DNA of 64,000 nucleotides from Dyella_B sp035277725 (GTDB lineage: Bacteria > Pseudomonadota > Gammaproteobacteria > Xanthomonadales > Rhodanobacteraceae): assembly GCF_035277725.1 (NCBI RefSeq), contig NZ_DATEJY010000069.1, positions 1 to 64,000 on the forward strand. Reading direction: 5' to 3'. The notes beneath the pieces are model-generated. The model saw nothing but the letters and a program-made list of their open reading frames with translations. It searched no databases and was not told the origin of the DNA. This document shows positions 35,029 to 43,459 of this stretch, one piece after another. How positions within the stretch are numbered: position 1 is the first letter of the stretch; every line of letters begins with the position of its first letter. A program made the translations under genes and the position numbers.

Positions 35029-37455
35029 TCAGAACCACACTCCCAGTTCCACGCCGTACGTCCGCGGCGGCAGATACTGGGAAACGTAGACGAAACCGCC
35101 ATTGGCGGTGGTGAAGCGCATGGCGTTGGTGCGGATCTTGTCGTTGCTGACGTTTTGCACGTACGCGTTGACCCACCAGCGGTCCTGCGGCTCCGTGTAG
35201 CGCAGCGAAAAATCGGTGCGCACATAAGCCTTCTGCTGATCGCCGGAGCCCAGGTTGAACGGGCTCAGCCACTGCATGCTCTGGTATTGACTGCTGATGC
35301 GCGGCGTCAGGCGGCCATCGTTGGGCAGATGGAAATCATGCTCATAGATGGCGGTCAGCGAAGCATCCGGCGCATGCGGCAGGGTGTGGCCGGTGATGTT
35401 CATGCAGCTGGAAAGATTCGATTGCGGCGGGCAGGGCGGCAATCCTTGGTAATCATTGCTGCCTGCATAGATCAGGGTGCCGAGCGTCTTTTTCGGAATG
35501 GCCGAGAACACCAGGTTGGCGCGGTCGTCATGACCTTGCAGCGTCAGCTCCGATTCGAAACCGGCCACCTTGGTGCTGCCCTGTACATTGTTGAAGCCCA
35601 GGCCATGGTTGCCGTCCGGATAGGTGATCGGGGCCGACAGCTGGAAGTTCTTGAAATTCTCGTAATACGCGGCGTTGTTCCACGTCAGGTGGCCGCCGAG
35701 GAAGGTGAACTTCGCGCCAATTTCATAGTTGGTGAGCGATTCCGGCTGATACAGCGTGCCGCCATCCTGCGTGCCGCCCGATTTGTAACCGGTGGCGATG
35801 CTGACGTAAGCCATCGCGTTTTGATTGAACACATAATCCGCGCGCGCCAGCCAAGTCACCTTGGACTTGTGATACTTGCCGTCGTTGTGCTGCGAAATGC
35901 TGAAGCCGACATCCTGCGGCTGCGCATTTGGGGAGATCGGCACCTGTGGCACGGTGGGGTCATAGGCCCAACCCCAGTTGATGCCGCCTTCGTTCTTCCT
36001 GGTGTCGTCCGAGAAGCGTGCGCCAGCGGTGAGGTTGAACGCATCCGTGACGTGCCACACGGCCTGGCCGAAGACGGCTTCCGATTCCACCGTTTCCTTC
36101 GGCTGGATGAAGGAGCCCTGCCAGTTCACCGTGCCCTGCTGCGTGCCATTCATGATGGGAATGTCGAAGCGAATGTTGTTGTCTTCCGCGGCGTAATAAA
36201 GTCCGAGAATCCAGTCCACCGTGTGCTGGCCGGTCGATTTCAAATCGAATTCGTGGCTATAGCTCGAGTAGTTGGAGTAGTTGGTACGGTCATCCTGATA
36301 CACGCCACCCGTCGTGAAGCTGGTGGGCAGGATCGCGCCGGCGTCCTGGTCGTAATTGCTGGCGCCGGAGAAACGGTTGTAGCCAGCGATATAGGTGAGC
36401 GCCATATCGTCATTGATCTGCCAATCCATGCGGCTGCGCACCGTCTTGGAGGTTCGATGCAGGTACGGCGCGGTGTCGATCAACGCGGACCAGAAATCCT
36501 GGCCCGGGCGCGGGTTCTGCATCAAGTTCATGTCCGGCGTGCCGCGATCGAGAAAATACTCGTACGACAAGTTCCACTTGAACGCATCGATCGGCTGCCA
36601 CAACGCGCTGATGCGCGCCGCCGACTGGTTCTGCGCGTTGTATTTGTCGCCGCCCTGCGTATACAACGCCTGATTGATCGGCTGGAACGTCGCCAAGGTG
36701 CCGCCATTGGCGAGATAAGTCGCCTGCTGCTGCGCCACGCTGGGCAGTTCGCTGCCGGGGTTCTGGTAGTTCACGTAGCCGTCGTGCTGCTGGTGCGCCA
36801 CGGCTACGCGCATCGCAAACGTGCTGCTGATCGGCAGGTTGATCGCCGCCTTTTCGCCCGTTTGGCTGTAACTGCCCAGCGACATCTGCGCATTGCCGAA
36901 AAAGCCGCCATTGATATCCGGCTTGACGGTTTCAAAGTCGATCGCGCCCGCGGTGGAGTTGCGGCCCCACAGCGTGCCTTGCGGGCCGCGCAACACCTGC
37001 ACGCTGTCGATGTCCATCAACAGGCTGGTGGCCGATTCGGCGCGCGGCGCATACACGCCATCGATGAACAGAGCCACTTCCGGATCGGCATATTCGGTCT
37101 TGGCGCTGTCGTTGCCGATACCGCGCATGGTCAGCGTGGTCACGCCGTGGTCGCCCTCGCTGGTGCCTTGCAGGCCAGGTACCAGCTTGGTGATGTCCTG
37201 CACGGTCTGTACGTGTTCTTTGTCGAGTGCGTCGGCCGTGATGGCGGTGACGGCTACCGGGGTTTTCTGCAGTGGGGTTTCGCGTTTGGTGGCAGTGACC
37301 TGGATGGTTTCCAGGTTCTTTACTTTCTGCTTGGACGGTCCGCCGTCCTTGTTGGTCGTGGCCGGTGAGGTCGCATCCTGTCCTGCTGCGAGGACGGGGG
37401 CCGAGGCAAGCACGGCAGCAAGCGCGACGTACATGGCCGAGTGGTGAAGCGTCAT
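35029..37455 (-). CDS. TonB-dependent outer-membrane receptor
   Basis: 808 aa. Imports a ligand across the outer membrane with TonB energy. Signal peptide (MTLHHSAMYVALAAVLASAP..LAAG), TonB box LETIQVTATKRE (about 48-59), plug domain (about 60-175) with VLRGPQGTLWGRNSTAGAID, then a 22-strand barrel ending in aromatic GVELGVWF. Context (LacI repressor, GH3 beta-glucosidase, halogenase-like protein, shared operator) points to a plant-derived glucoside or oligosaccharide rather than iron. Start ATG has GGAGGGG. Transcribed divergently from the halogenase-like gene. Confidence 0.93.
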   Translation of the reverse strand: MTLHHSAMYVALAAVLASAPVLAAGQDATSPATTNKDGGPSKQKVKNLETIQVTATKRETPLQKTPVAVTAITADALDKEHVQTVQDITKLVPGLQGTSEGDHGVTTLTMRGIGNDSAKTEYADPEVALFIDGVYAPRAESATSLLMDIDSVQVLRGPQGTLWGRNSTAGAIDFETVKPDINGGFFGNAQMSLGSYSQTGEKAAINLPISSTFAMRVAVAHQQHDGYVNYQNPGSELPSVAQQQATYLANGGTLATFQPINQALYTQGGDKYNAQNQSAARISALWQPIDAFKWNLSYEYFLDRGTPDMNLMQNPRPGQDFWSALIDTAPYLHRTSKTVRSRMDWQINDDMALTYIAGYNRFSGASNYDQDAGAILPTSFTTGGVYQDDRTNYSNYSSYSHEFDLKSTGQHTVDWILGLYYAAEDNNIRFDIPIMNGTQQGTVNWQGSFIQPKETVESEAVFGQAVWHVTDAFNLTAGARFSDDTRKNEGGINWGWAYDPTVPQVPISPNAQPQDVGFSISQHNDGKYHKSKVTWLARADYVFNQNAMAYVSIATGYKSGGTQDGGTLYQPESLTNYEIGAKFTFLGGHLTWNNAAYYENFKNFQLSAPITYPDGNHGLGFNNVQGSTKVAGFESELTLQGHDDRANLVFSAIPKKTLGTLIYAGSNDYQGLPPCPPQSNLSSCMNITGHTLPHAPDASLTAIYEHDFHLPNDGRLTPRISSQYQSMQWLSPFNLGSGDQQKAYVRTDFSLRYTEPQDRWWVNAYVQNVSNDKIRTNAMRFTTANGGFVYVSQYLPPRTYGVELGVWF

Positions 37456-37540
37456 TTCATCCCCTCCAAAAAAATGAATTTCGCGTTGTCAGGTGGGGCC
37501 CGCCTTTTTTTCCAGTCCGCCCGACTGGCCCCACGGGTAC

Positions 37541-37551
37541 GACAGTGCTGT
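37541..37551. promoter_or_regulatory. Secondary half-conserved LacI-type operator
   Basis: GACAGTGCTGT, matching the core of the perfect palindrome 18 bp to its right (GACAGCGCTGT) at ten of eleven positions. Two sites one and a half turns or so apart would allow cooperative binding between the divergent receptor and halogenase-like genes. Confidence 0.5.
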
Positions 37552-37555
37552 ACGA

Positions 37556-37573
37556 TATGACAGCGCTGTCATA
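37556..37573. promoter_or_regulatory. Perfect palindromic operator, divergent TonB receptor/halogenase-like promoter
   Basis: TATGACAGCGCTGTCATA is a perfect 18-bp palindrome in the 193-bp divergent gap. Its central 14 bases TGACAGCGCTGTCA recur exactly before the GH3 gene at 41950. Central CG with symmetric arms is typical for LacI-family sites, and the LacI-type gene lies next door. Binding is inferred. Confidence 0.8.
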
Positions 37574-37648
37574 CGCGGATAGTAGGCGGCTTTTGGCACA
37601 GAAGCTTGACGCACAGCAACATGACGATCGCCCGGGGAGGGCAAAGAC

Positions 37649-39238
37649 ATGGCACGTTTGCAGAGCATCTTGGTGGTAGGTGGCGGGGCGGCAGGCTGGT
37701 TGGTGGCCTGCTATCTGGCCAAACATCTGAACGCGGCGGCGCCGGGCAGCATTCGCGTGGAGTTGGTCGAATCGCCCGGTATTGGCCTGCTTGGCGTCGG
37801 GGAGGCGACGTTCCCTTCAATTCGCGGCACCCTGGCTGCGATCGGCTTGGACGAAGGTCAGTTGCTGGTGGGTGCGAATGCGACCTTCAAGCAGGGCATT
37901 CGCTACGACCATTGGGTACGTCCGCCCGGTAGCGAAGGGCGATCGAGTTTCTTCCATCCCTTCAGCCTGCCCAGCCAGCGTCCGGGTTCTCCGGAACTGC
38001 TGCCTTACTGGCTGCTTGGCGGTGCGCCGCAAGGCATGCAACTGGCAGAAGCGGTCACCATGCAATACCACCTGGTTGCGCAAGGACACGGACCCAAGCG
38101 CGCCAGCGATCCGGATTTCCAGGGGCCGATGAATTACGCCTATCACTTCGATGCCGCGCGCGTCGCACAGGTGCTGGCCGGGCATGGCCAGAAGCTCGGC
38201 GTAAAGCGTCATGAAGCCACGGTGGAACGCGTCGAGCTGGATGCACGCGGCGCCATTGCAAGCCTGGTAACGAAAGAGCTGGGCGAGCTGAAGGCCGATC
38301 TCTACGTGGATTGCACCGGCTTGCGCAGCCGGTTGATCGGCAACGCCATGCAGTCACCGTTCCGCAGCCGCACTGACGTGCTGTTCGTGGATCGCGCGGT
38401 GGCGATGCAAGTGCCATATCCGCGTCCCGATACGCCGATTGCGTGCTACACCATCGCCACTGCGCAGGAAGCCGGTTGGACCTGGGATATCGGCCTGCAG
38501 CAGCGGCGCGGTGTTGGGTATGTGTATTCGTCACGGCACTCGGATGCCACGCGTGCAGAAGAAGTGATACGCCAGCATCTGGGCAACGCAGCCGAGGGGT
38601 TGGAGCCGCTACATATCAAATTCGAAACCGGCTATCGCCCCGAACATTGGCGCGCCAATTGCGTGGGCATCGGCTTGGCCGGCGGTTTTGTCGAACCGCT
38701 GGAATCGACCGGCATCGCCCTGGTTGAGCTCGGCACCTATTTGCTCACGCATCTGCTGCCGTTGGATATGGACGACATGGAGCGCGCGGCGAAGCACTTC
38801 AACACAATGATCTGTGCGCGCTACGAGCGCGTGCTGGATTTCATCAAGATGCACTACTGCCTCACGCAGCGTACGGACAATCCATTCTGGATCGACAACA
38901 CCGACCCGGCGAGCATCCCGGAAACCTTGCGCGATCGCCTGAAGGCCTGGCGCTATCGACCGCCGCATCGCCTTGATTTCGTGACCGACCTGGAAATGTT
39001 CATGCCGTCAAGTTGGCAATACGTGCTTTACGGTTTGGAATTCAGTACGGACATGGAAGCGATGCGCAGCAGCTATCCGCGCATGGACGAGGCGCGACGC
39101 GAATTTGCGGCGATCCAGCAGGTTTCGGCACATGCGATGAAGGATCTGCCGAAGCACCGGGCATTGGTGGAGCAAATGTGCAAGGCGTATGTGCAGCGTA
39201 GTGGGGCCGTGCGCAGCGAAATGTCCGTAGCGGGCTGA
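37649..39238 (+). CDS. Tryptophan-halogenase-family flavoprotein
   Basis: 529 aa. FAD-binding GGGAAGWLVACYLAKHLN (residues about 9-26), GVGEATFPSIRGTLAAIG, the conserved lysine in ATFKQGIRYDHW (equivalent to PrnA Lys79), and FVEPLESTGIALVELG with the glutamate that helps position hypohalous acid. The WxWxIP motif reads WTWDIG, with Gly for Pro. Full length. Family members chlorinate or brominate indoles using FADH2 from a separate reductase; members encoded next to TonB receptors in sugar loci have no proven role. No flavin reductase is adjacent. Start ATG has GGGAGGG. Shares an operator region with the receptor. Confidence 0.88.
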   Translation: MARLQSILVVGGGAAGWLVACYLAKHLNAAAPGSIRVELVESPGIGLLGVGEATFPSIRGTLAAIGLDEGQLLVGANATFKQGIRYDHWVRPPGSEGRSSFFHPFSLPSQRPGSPELLPYWLLGGAPQGMQLAEAVTMQYHLVAQGHGPKRASDPDFQGPMNYAYHFDAARVAQVLAGHGQKLGVKRHEATVERVELDARGAIASLVTKELGELKADLYVDCTGLRSRLIGNAMQSPFRSRTDVLFVDRAVAMQVPYPRPDTPIACYTIATAQEAGWTWDIGLQQRRGVGYVYSSRHSDATRAEEVIRQHLGNAAEGLEPLHIKFETGYRPEHWRANCVGIGLAGGFVEPLESTGIALVELGTYLLTHLLPLDMDDMERAAKHFNTMICARYERVLDFIKMHYCLTQRTDNPFWIDNTDPASIPETLRDRLKAWRYRPPHRLDFVTDLEMFMPSSWQYVLYGLEFSTDMEAMRSSYPRMDEARREFAAIQQVSAHAMKDLPKHRALVEQMCKAYVQRSGAVRSEMSVAG

Positions 39239-39248
39239 AATGCGGCAG

Positions 39249-39338
39249 CGTAGGTTGGGGTGAGCGAACGCGAACCCCAACATCCGTGCGATCCCGCCTG
39301 CCCATGTTGGGGTTCGGCGGTGCCTCCCCCCAACCTGC
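39249..39338. repeat. Family B palindromic repeat, copy 5
   Basis: CGTAGGTTGGGGTGAGCGAA then CGCGAACCCCAACATC on the left; ATGTTGGGGTTCGGCGGTG then CCTCCCCCCAACCTGC on the right. Between the convergent halogenase-like and GH3 genes. Confidence 0.9.
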
Positions 39339-39344
39339 ACCCGA

Positions 39345-41885
39345 TTACGGACTTGCACACTCCACGCTGCGGTCTGCGTTCGACGACAGCGTCACCGAGG
39401 CAATCGAAATCGCGGTACCCGGAGCACTGTGCAACACGAACGGCCGATCGATATGGCTCATGTCGGCGCCGTTCTTCTGCAGACACTTCAACGGCACGCC
39501 GAAGCGAATCCACTGGCCTTTCTGCAATGCGGCCAGCGCAGCCTGCACCGGCACCTCGGCATGGCAGTTCACGCCGCAGGCGACACCGATCGCGGCATTG
39601 CCCTTGCCAAGCTCGTCGACACGCAAGGTTGCCACCAGCTGCATATCGCCGTTGGCCTGGCGTGCGATGTCTTCGGCGTGATCGGCGACAATCGCGAGCT
39701 GCGCGTCATGTTTGCCTGTCCACGCAAAGCGCCGTGCATCTTCCTGCACGTGATAATCCACTGACGTTGCACGCAGGTCAGCTTGCGGGCTGCCGGCGGG
39801 CATGGCGGTAACTGGCTTGGTATCGCCGCCTGCATCCGCAAGCACCAGCGAGAAGCCTTTTGCTGGCTTGCCGCGCATGAAGTACACGCCGCTCTGTGCG
39901 TTATCCAGACGGATGCCCGGATCTTCGGAAAGCTTCGGCAAATCGCCGTTATCGGCGTAGCGCAAGCCATAGCCATACGGGAACAGCGGATTCGGATCGG
40001 CCTGATTCGTCTGCGCCGCATTGCGCGGCCATGCATAGGAAAGCTTGCCGTGGAAGTCGTATTGCACGCTGCCGTCGGGCTTGCGCAACAGCACGTCGGC
40101 AATGCCGCCGCCTTCCGAACCCGGCAGCCATGCCGCGACGAAAGCGTCGGATGCATTGATTTCCGGATTCACCCACAACACGCGCCCGGACAGGAACACC
40201 GCCACCACTGGTATGCCTTGCGCGTGCAAGTGCTTGAGCAATTGCAGATCGCCATCATCACCCGGTTTGTAGGCGAGGTTGGGTATGTCGCCCTGGAATT
40301 CCGCATACGGATCTTCGCCGAACACGACGATGGCGACGTCCGGCTTCTGTGTAAATGATCCATCCACCGAAAGCGTCGCGGTGCCACCGGCTGCTTTGAC
40401 CTGTTCGCGAATGCCGCTCCAGATCGATTGCGCATGCGGGAAATTCGCATTGGTGACGCCGGTGCCCTGCCAGGTGAGGGTCCAGCCGCCGCTTTGCTTG
40501 GGGATGTTGTCCGCGCCGTCGCCAGTCACCAGGATGTGTTTGCGCGGATCGAGCGGCAGCAAGTGATGCTCGTTCTTCAACAAGACCAGCGACTCGCGCA
40601 CCGCCTGGCGTGCCAGTGCACGATGGTCCGCGCCGCCCAGCACGTCGAACTTGCCCTCGAGCGGTTGCGCGGCCGGTTTGCCATCGAGCAGGCCAAGCCG
40701 CAGTTTGACGCGCAGCACGCGCGTCACGGCATCGTCCAGGCGCGTCATCGGAATCACGCCGCTGTGCACTTCCTGCAGCATGTGCTGGTAGAGACCGCGC
40801 CAACTGTCCGGTGCCATGTACATGTCCAGCCCGGCATTGATGGCGGCGGGGCAGTCATCGTTGCTGCAACCGGGCACTTGGCCATGCGAATTCCAATCGC
40901 CGACCACGAAACCGTCGAAATGCATGCGATCTTTCAGCACGCCTGTAAGCAACCCTTTGTCGGCGCTCATCTTCACGCCGTTCCAACTGGAGAACGAGGC
41001 CATCACCGTCTGCACGCCGGCATCGATCGCCGGTGGGTAGCCCGCACCGTGGATATCGCGCAAAGCCGCTTCGCTGATCTGCGCATCACCCTGGTCGACG
41101 CCGTTGTGCGTGCCGCCGTCTCCCAAAAAATGCTTCGCGCTGGCAATCACGTGATACGCGTTGAGAAAGTCCGGCGCGCCGGGTTTGCCTTGCAGGCCTT
41201 CCACGGCGGCCGGTGCATACTGCGCCACCAGCTTGGGATTGGACGAAAAGCCTTCGTAGCTGCGGCCCCAGCGCACGTCTTGCGGTACAGCCAGCGTTGG
41301 CGCGAATGCCCAGTTCAGGCCGATCGCGCGGACTTCCTCTGCCGTCGCCGCGCCGATCTTGCGAATCAGCTCGGGATCATGCGCGGCGCCGAGCGCCACG
41401 TTGTGCGGGAAAATCGTCGCCCCCACGACACCGTTGTTGCCGTGCACCGCGTCGATGCCAAACAACAGGGGAATGGCGGGGCTTCCTTTCGGCACGTCCA
41501 TGGCGGCTTGTTCATAGGCTTTTGCCAACGCAAGCCACTGCGGGCCATCGGCAACGCGCGAGCCGCCGGGTTTGGAATTGCCACCGGCCAGCATGGAGCC
41601 GAGGTGGTAGTTGCGCACGTCTTCCGGTGTTGCGCTGCCGATGTCCGCTTGGATGAGCTGCCCCACTTTTTCCTCGGTGCTCATCGATGCCAGCAAGGCC
41701 TGGATGCGGTGCTCCCCTTGCGGATCGGACGGCAGCGGCGAGTGCGCGGCAGGCCAGGTTTGCGGGTGGACGACGGCGCTGCCTGTCTGTTCCTGCGCCA
41801 GAACGAAAGCGGGCAGGGCGGTGGCGAGCGCCGACAAACACAGGAAACCCAGACGGAACGAAAAGACGCCTCGCGTGTGGTGCAT
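39345..41885 (-). CDS. GH3 beta-glucosidase (ExoP-type glucan glucohydrolase), secreted
   Basis: About 846 aa. Hydrolyses terminal beta-linked glucose. Signal peptide (FRLGFLCLSALATALPAFVL..A|QEQ), GH3 N-domain (about 60-400) with GIDAVHGNNGVVGATIFPHN and the nucleophile aspartate in FDGFVVGDWNSHGQ, GH3 C-domain (about 430-640) including VAVFLSGRVLWVNPEINASD and AAWLPGSEGGGIADVL, and an extra C-terminal domain (about 680-840) found in ExoP-type enzymes. The ATG at 41885 with GAGG upstream is preferred to a TTG six bases earlier. The upstream palindrome TGACAGCGCTGTCA places it in the same regulon as the TonB receptor. Confidence 0.94.
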   Translation of the reverse strand: MHHTRGVFSFRLGFLCLSALATALPAFVLAQEQTGSAVVHPQTWPAAHSPLPSDPQGEHRIQALLASMSTEEKVGQLIQADIGSATPEDVRNYHLGSMLAGGNSKPGGSRVADGPQWLALAKAYEQAAMDVPKGSPAIPLLFGIDAVHGNNGVVGATIFPHNVALGAAHDPELIRKIGAATAEEVRAIGLNWAFAPTLAVPQDVRWGRSYEGFSSNPKLVAQYAPAAVEGLQGKPGAPDFLNAYHVIASAKHFLGDGGTHNGVDQGDAQISEAALRDIHGAGYPPAIDAGVQTVMASFSSWNGVKMSADKGLLTGVLKDRMHFDGFVVGDWNSHGQVPGCSNDDCPAAINAGLDMYMAPDSWRGLYQHMLQEVHSGVIPMTRLDDAVTRVLRVKLRLGLLDGKPAAQPLEGKFDVLGGADHRALARQAVRESLVLLKNEHHLLPLDPRKHILVTGDGADNIPKQSGGWTLTWQGTGVTNANFPHAQSIWSGIREQVKAAGGTATLSVDGSFTQKPDVAIVVFGEDPYAEFQGDIPNLAYKPGDDGDLQLLKHLHAQGIPVVAVFLSGRVLWVNPEINASDAFVAAWLPGSEGGGIADVLLRKPDGSVQYDFHGKLSYAWPRNAAQTNQADPNPLFPYGYGLRYADNGDLPKLSEDPGIRLDNAQSGVYFMRGKPAKGFSLVLADAGGDTKPVTAMPAGSPQADLRATSVDYHVQEDARRFAWTGKHDAQLAIVADHAEDIARQANGDMQLVATLRVDELGKGNAAIGVACGVNCHAEVPVQAALAALQKGQWIRFGVPLKCLQKNGADMSHIDRPFVLHSAPGTAISIASVTLSSNADRSVECASP

Positions 41886-41949
41886 GCGCAATCCTCGGTC
41901 GGTGGGCCGGCGGCGGACCCATGGAAGTGGCGGCCATGTTCTTGGGATA

Positions 41950-41963
41950 TGACAGCGCTGTCA
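41950..41963. promoter_or_regulatory. Palindromic operator upstream of the GH3 gene
   Basis: TGACAGCGCTGTCA, identical to the 14-bp core at 37558-37571, 65 bp upstream of the start codon. On the leftward strand it overlaps TTGACA (41964-41959), a perfect -35 hexamer, so a bound repressor would block RNA polymerase. Binding inferred. Confidence 0.8.
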
Positions 41964-42016
41964 ATTATCCGGACGGGCCGGGGTGATGGCGGGTGATGAC
42001 AGGGAGGGCTGAGGCC

Positions 42017-42050
42017 AATAAAAAAGGTGGCGATCCATGGGATCGCCACC
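42017..42050 (-). terminator. Rho-independent terminator after the glycine-zipper lipoprotein
   Basis: Leftward GGTGGCGATCC, loop, GGATCGCCACC followed by CTTTTTTATT. 30 bp behind the stop at 42080. Strong stem and T-run. Confidence 0.93.
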
Positions 42051-42079
42051 TTCCGGGTGTTGCTCTGTGTATCTGCTGC

Positions 42080-42667
42080 TTAGCGAGCGTCGGAGACCGA
42101 GGTCACGCCTTCCTGCACCTGCACGCGGTTGCCCGGGTCATGATCCATGCGCGTGGTGCGGGTGACGCCGTTGTAGACGTACTGCACGTCATAACCGATC
42201 ACGCGGTCGCTGGAATCGGCCACCGTCTTGCACTCGTGCTCGGTGGTGGAGGTCACCTGGCTCTGATGGTGCGCGTTTTCGATGCGGTTACCGGCGTAGC
42301 CGCCTGCCGCCGCACCGGCCACCGTCGCTAGGGTGTTGCCCTTGCCATGGCCGACCATGTGGCCCAGCAGGCCGCCGGCCACGGCACCGATCGCGGTACC
42401 GGCGATGTTGTGCTGATCCTTCGGCGGCTCGGTGTGATTGACCACCACATCCTGGCAAACCTGATGGGGGGTGTTCACTTGCTGGTGCACCGGCGTCACG
42501 CTGACCACCTGTGCGTACTGCGGGCCTGCTGCTTGCGCAGCCTGTTGCTGTTGCTGCGAGGCATCCAGCGCCGGATCCGCATTGGCCTGATGACTGCAAC
42601 CTGTCAGGCCGGCGACAGCTGCTACAGCAACAGCCGCGCAAAGAGTCTTGATTGCGAACTTGCTCAT
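42080..42667 (-). CDS. Glycine-zipper outer-membrane lipoprotein (SlyB/Rick_17kDa-like)
   Basis: 195 aa. Lipoprotein signal with lipobox LTGC (Cys at about 24), a Gln-rich linker, then a glycine-zipper pair (GTAIGAVAGGLLGHMVGHGK and VAGAAAGGYAGNRIENA) that inserts in or packs on the membrane, and a C-terminal cysteine-containing domain (TTEHECKTVADSSDRVIGYD). Such proteins stabilise the envelope under stress. The ATG at 42667 has GGGGG upstream; the open frame extends farther but without a signal. Own terminator, so a single unit. Confidence 0.87.
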   Translation of the reverse strand: MSKFAIKTLCAAVAVAAVAGLTGCSHQANADPALDASQQQQQAAQAAGPQYAQVVSVTPVHQQVNTPHQVCQDVVVNHTEPPKDQHNIAGTAIGAVAGGLLGHMVGHGKGNTLATVAGAAAGGYAGNRIENAHHQSQVTSTTEHECKTVADSSDRVIGYDVQYVYNGVTRTTRMDHDPGNRVQVQEGVTSVSDAR

Positions 42668-42975
42668 ACTTGAATCCCCCAATCGGTCACTAAATCGAAC
42701 ACTACGTTCACCCCTGCTTTCCATGACGCTCATTGAATGGCGACAAGGCTGAATGATACCCGCATAAGTCGTTAGCCAATGCTAAACGGCCTGCGATCCA
42801 ACCCATTTTTCTGCTCGAAATGCGCGCAGCAGTCATAAGAGGCAACACCGATGCACATGATGCCGGGTGATGCAAAGCAGAGTTTGGAACGACGTCGCAT
42901 AAGCGGCAAGAAAACCTTCAGTGCTTATTAAGCGCATCCAGCAGAGGATCGCAGCCGACACCAACGGAGGTCGTC
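42668..42975. other. Divergent promoter region
   Basis: 308 bases between the lipoprotein gene and the His/Trp/Gly-rich protein gene. No gene seen. AT-richer than its surroundings near 42740-42810, as expected for promoters. No repeat-family copy and no clear operator. Confidence 0.5.
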
Positions 42976-43374
42976 ATGAGCAAGCACGTAGCAGTCAGTC
43001 GTATGTTGATGGGTTTGGCCGTTGCAGCTGCGTTGGTGACGCCGCTGGCTGCATCAGCGCACGATCACGATGGCTGGGGTCGTCGAGGCGATTGGGATCG
43101 CGGCGGCTGGCATGATCGCGGCTATGACCGCGGCTGGCATGATCACGATTGGCATCGCGGCGGCGGTTATTGGAGCGGTGGCCGTTGGATTGCGGGTGCC
43201 GTCGTGGCAGGCGCCGTGGCTGGCCTGGTGGAAAACGCCGTTGCGCCTGCGCCGGCTTATTACGCACCGCCTCCCACCGTGGTTTATCAGCCTGCCACCG
43301 TGGTGTATGAAGCGCCGCCCCCGCCGGTGGTTACCCGTACCGTGGTTTACACTACGCGTTATTACGGCCAATAA
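42976..43374 (+). CDS. Secreted His/Trp/Gly/Arg/Asp-rich protein, function unknown
   Basis: 132 aa. Signal peptide (residues 1-28, cleaved after ASA). The next 40 residues are imperfect repeats of R-G-x-W/Y-D/H (RRGDWDRGGWHDRGYDRG, then WHDHDWHRGG). A hydrophobic stretch IAGAVVAGAVAGLVENAVAP follows, then a Pro/Tyr/Val-rich tail (PTVVYQPATVVYEAPPPP) ending TTRYYGQ. Proteins of this kind are common in Xanthomonadales and Burkholderiales envelopes; the His/Asp-rich part might bind metal. Excellent GGAGG site. A terminator follows. Confidence 0.82.
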   Translation: MSKHVAVSRMLMGLAVAAALVTPLAASAHDHDGWGRRGDWDRGGWHDRGYDRGWHDHDWHRGGGYWSGGRWIAGAVVAGAVAGLVENAVAPAPAYYAPPPTVVYQPATVVYEAPPPPVVTRTVVYTTRYYGQ

Positions 43375-43402
43375 CACCAGCAGGCGTCAACACAAGTTGT
43401 TC

Positions 43403-43429
43403 GAAAAGCCCGGCAAAGCCGGGCTTTTC
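43403..43429. terminator. Terminator after the His/Trp/Gly-rich protein gene
   Basis: GAAAAGCCCGGC, loop AAA, GCCGGGCTTTTC: a perfect stem with A-run and T-run, 29 bp after the stop at 43374. Symmetric, so it could work in both directions. Confidence 0.9.
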
Positions 43430-43459
43430 GTTATGGGCGCATGCTGCCATCATCCGCCG

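Noticed and set aside
35155..37368. 737-codon rightward frame opposite the TonB receptor
   Set aside because: Shadow; the leftward frame has signal peptide, TonB box, plug and C-terminal aromatic.
43070..43432. Extension of the AraC gene upstream through the His/Trp/Gly-rich gene
   Set aside because: It would be read through a terminator and in a frame shifted relative to a well-formed secreted-protein gene.
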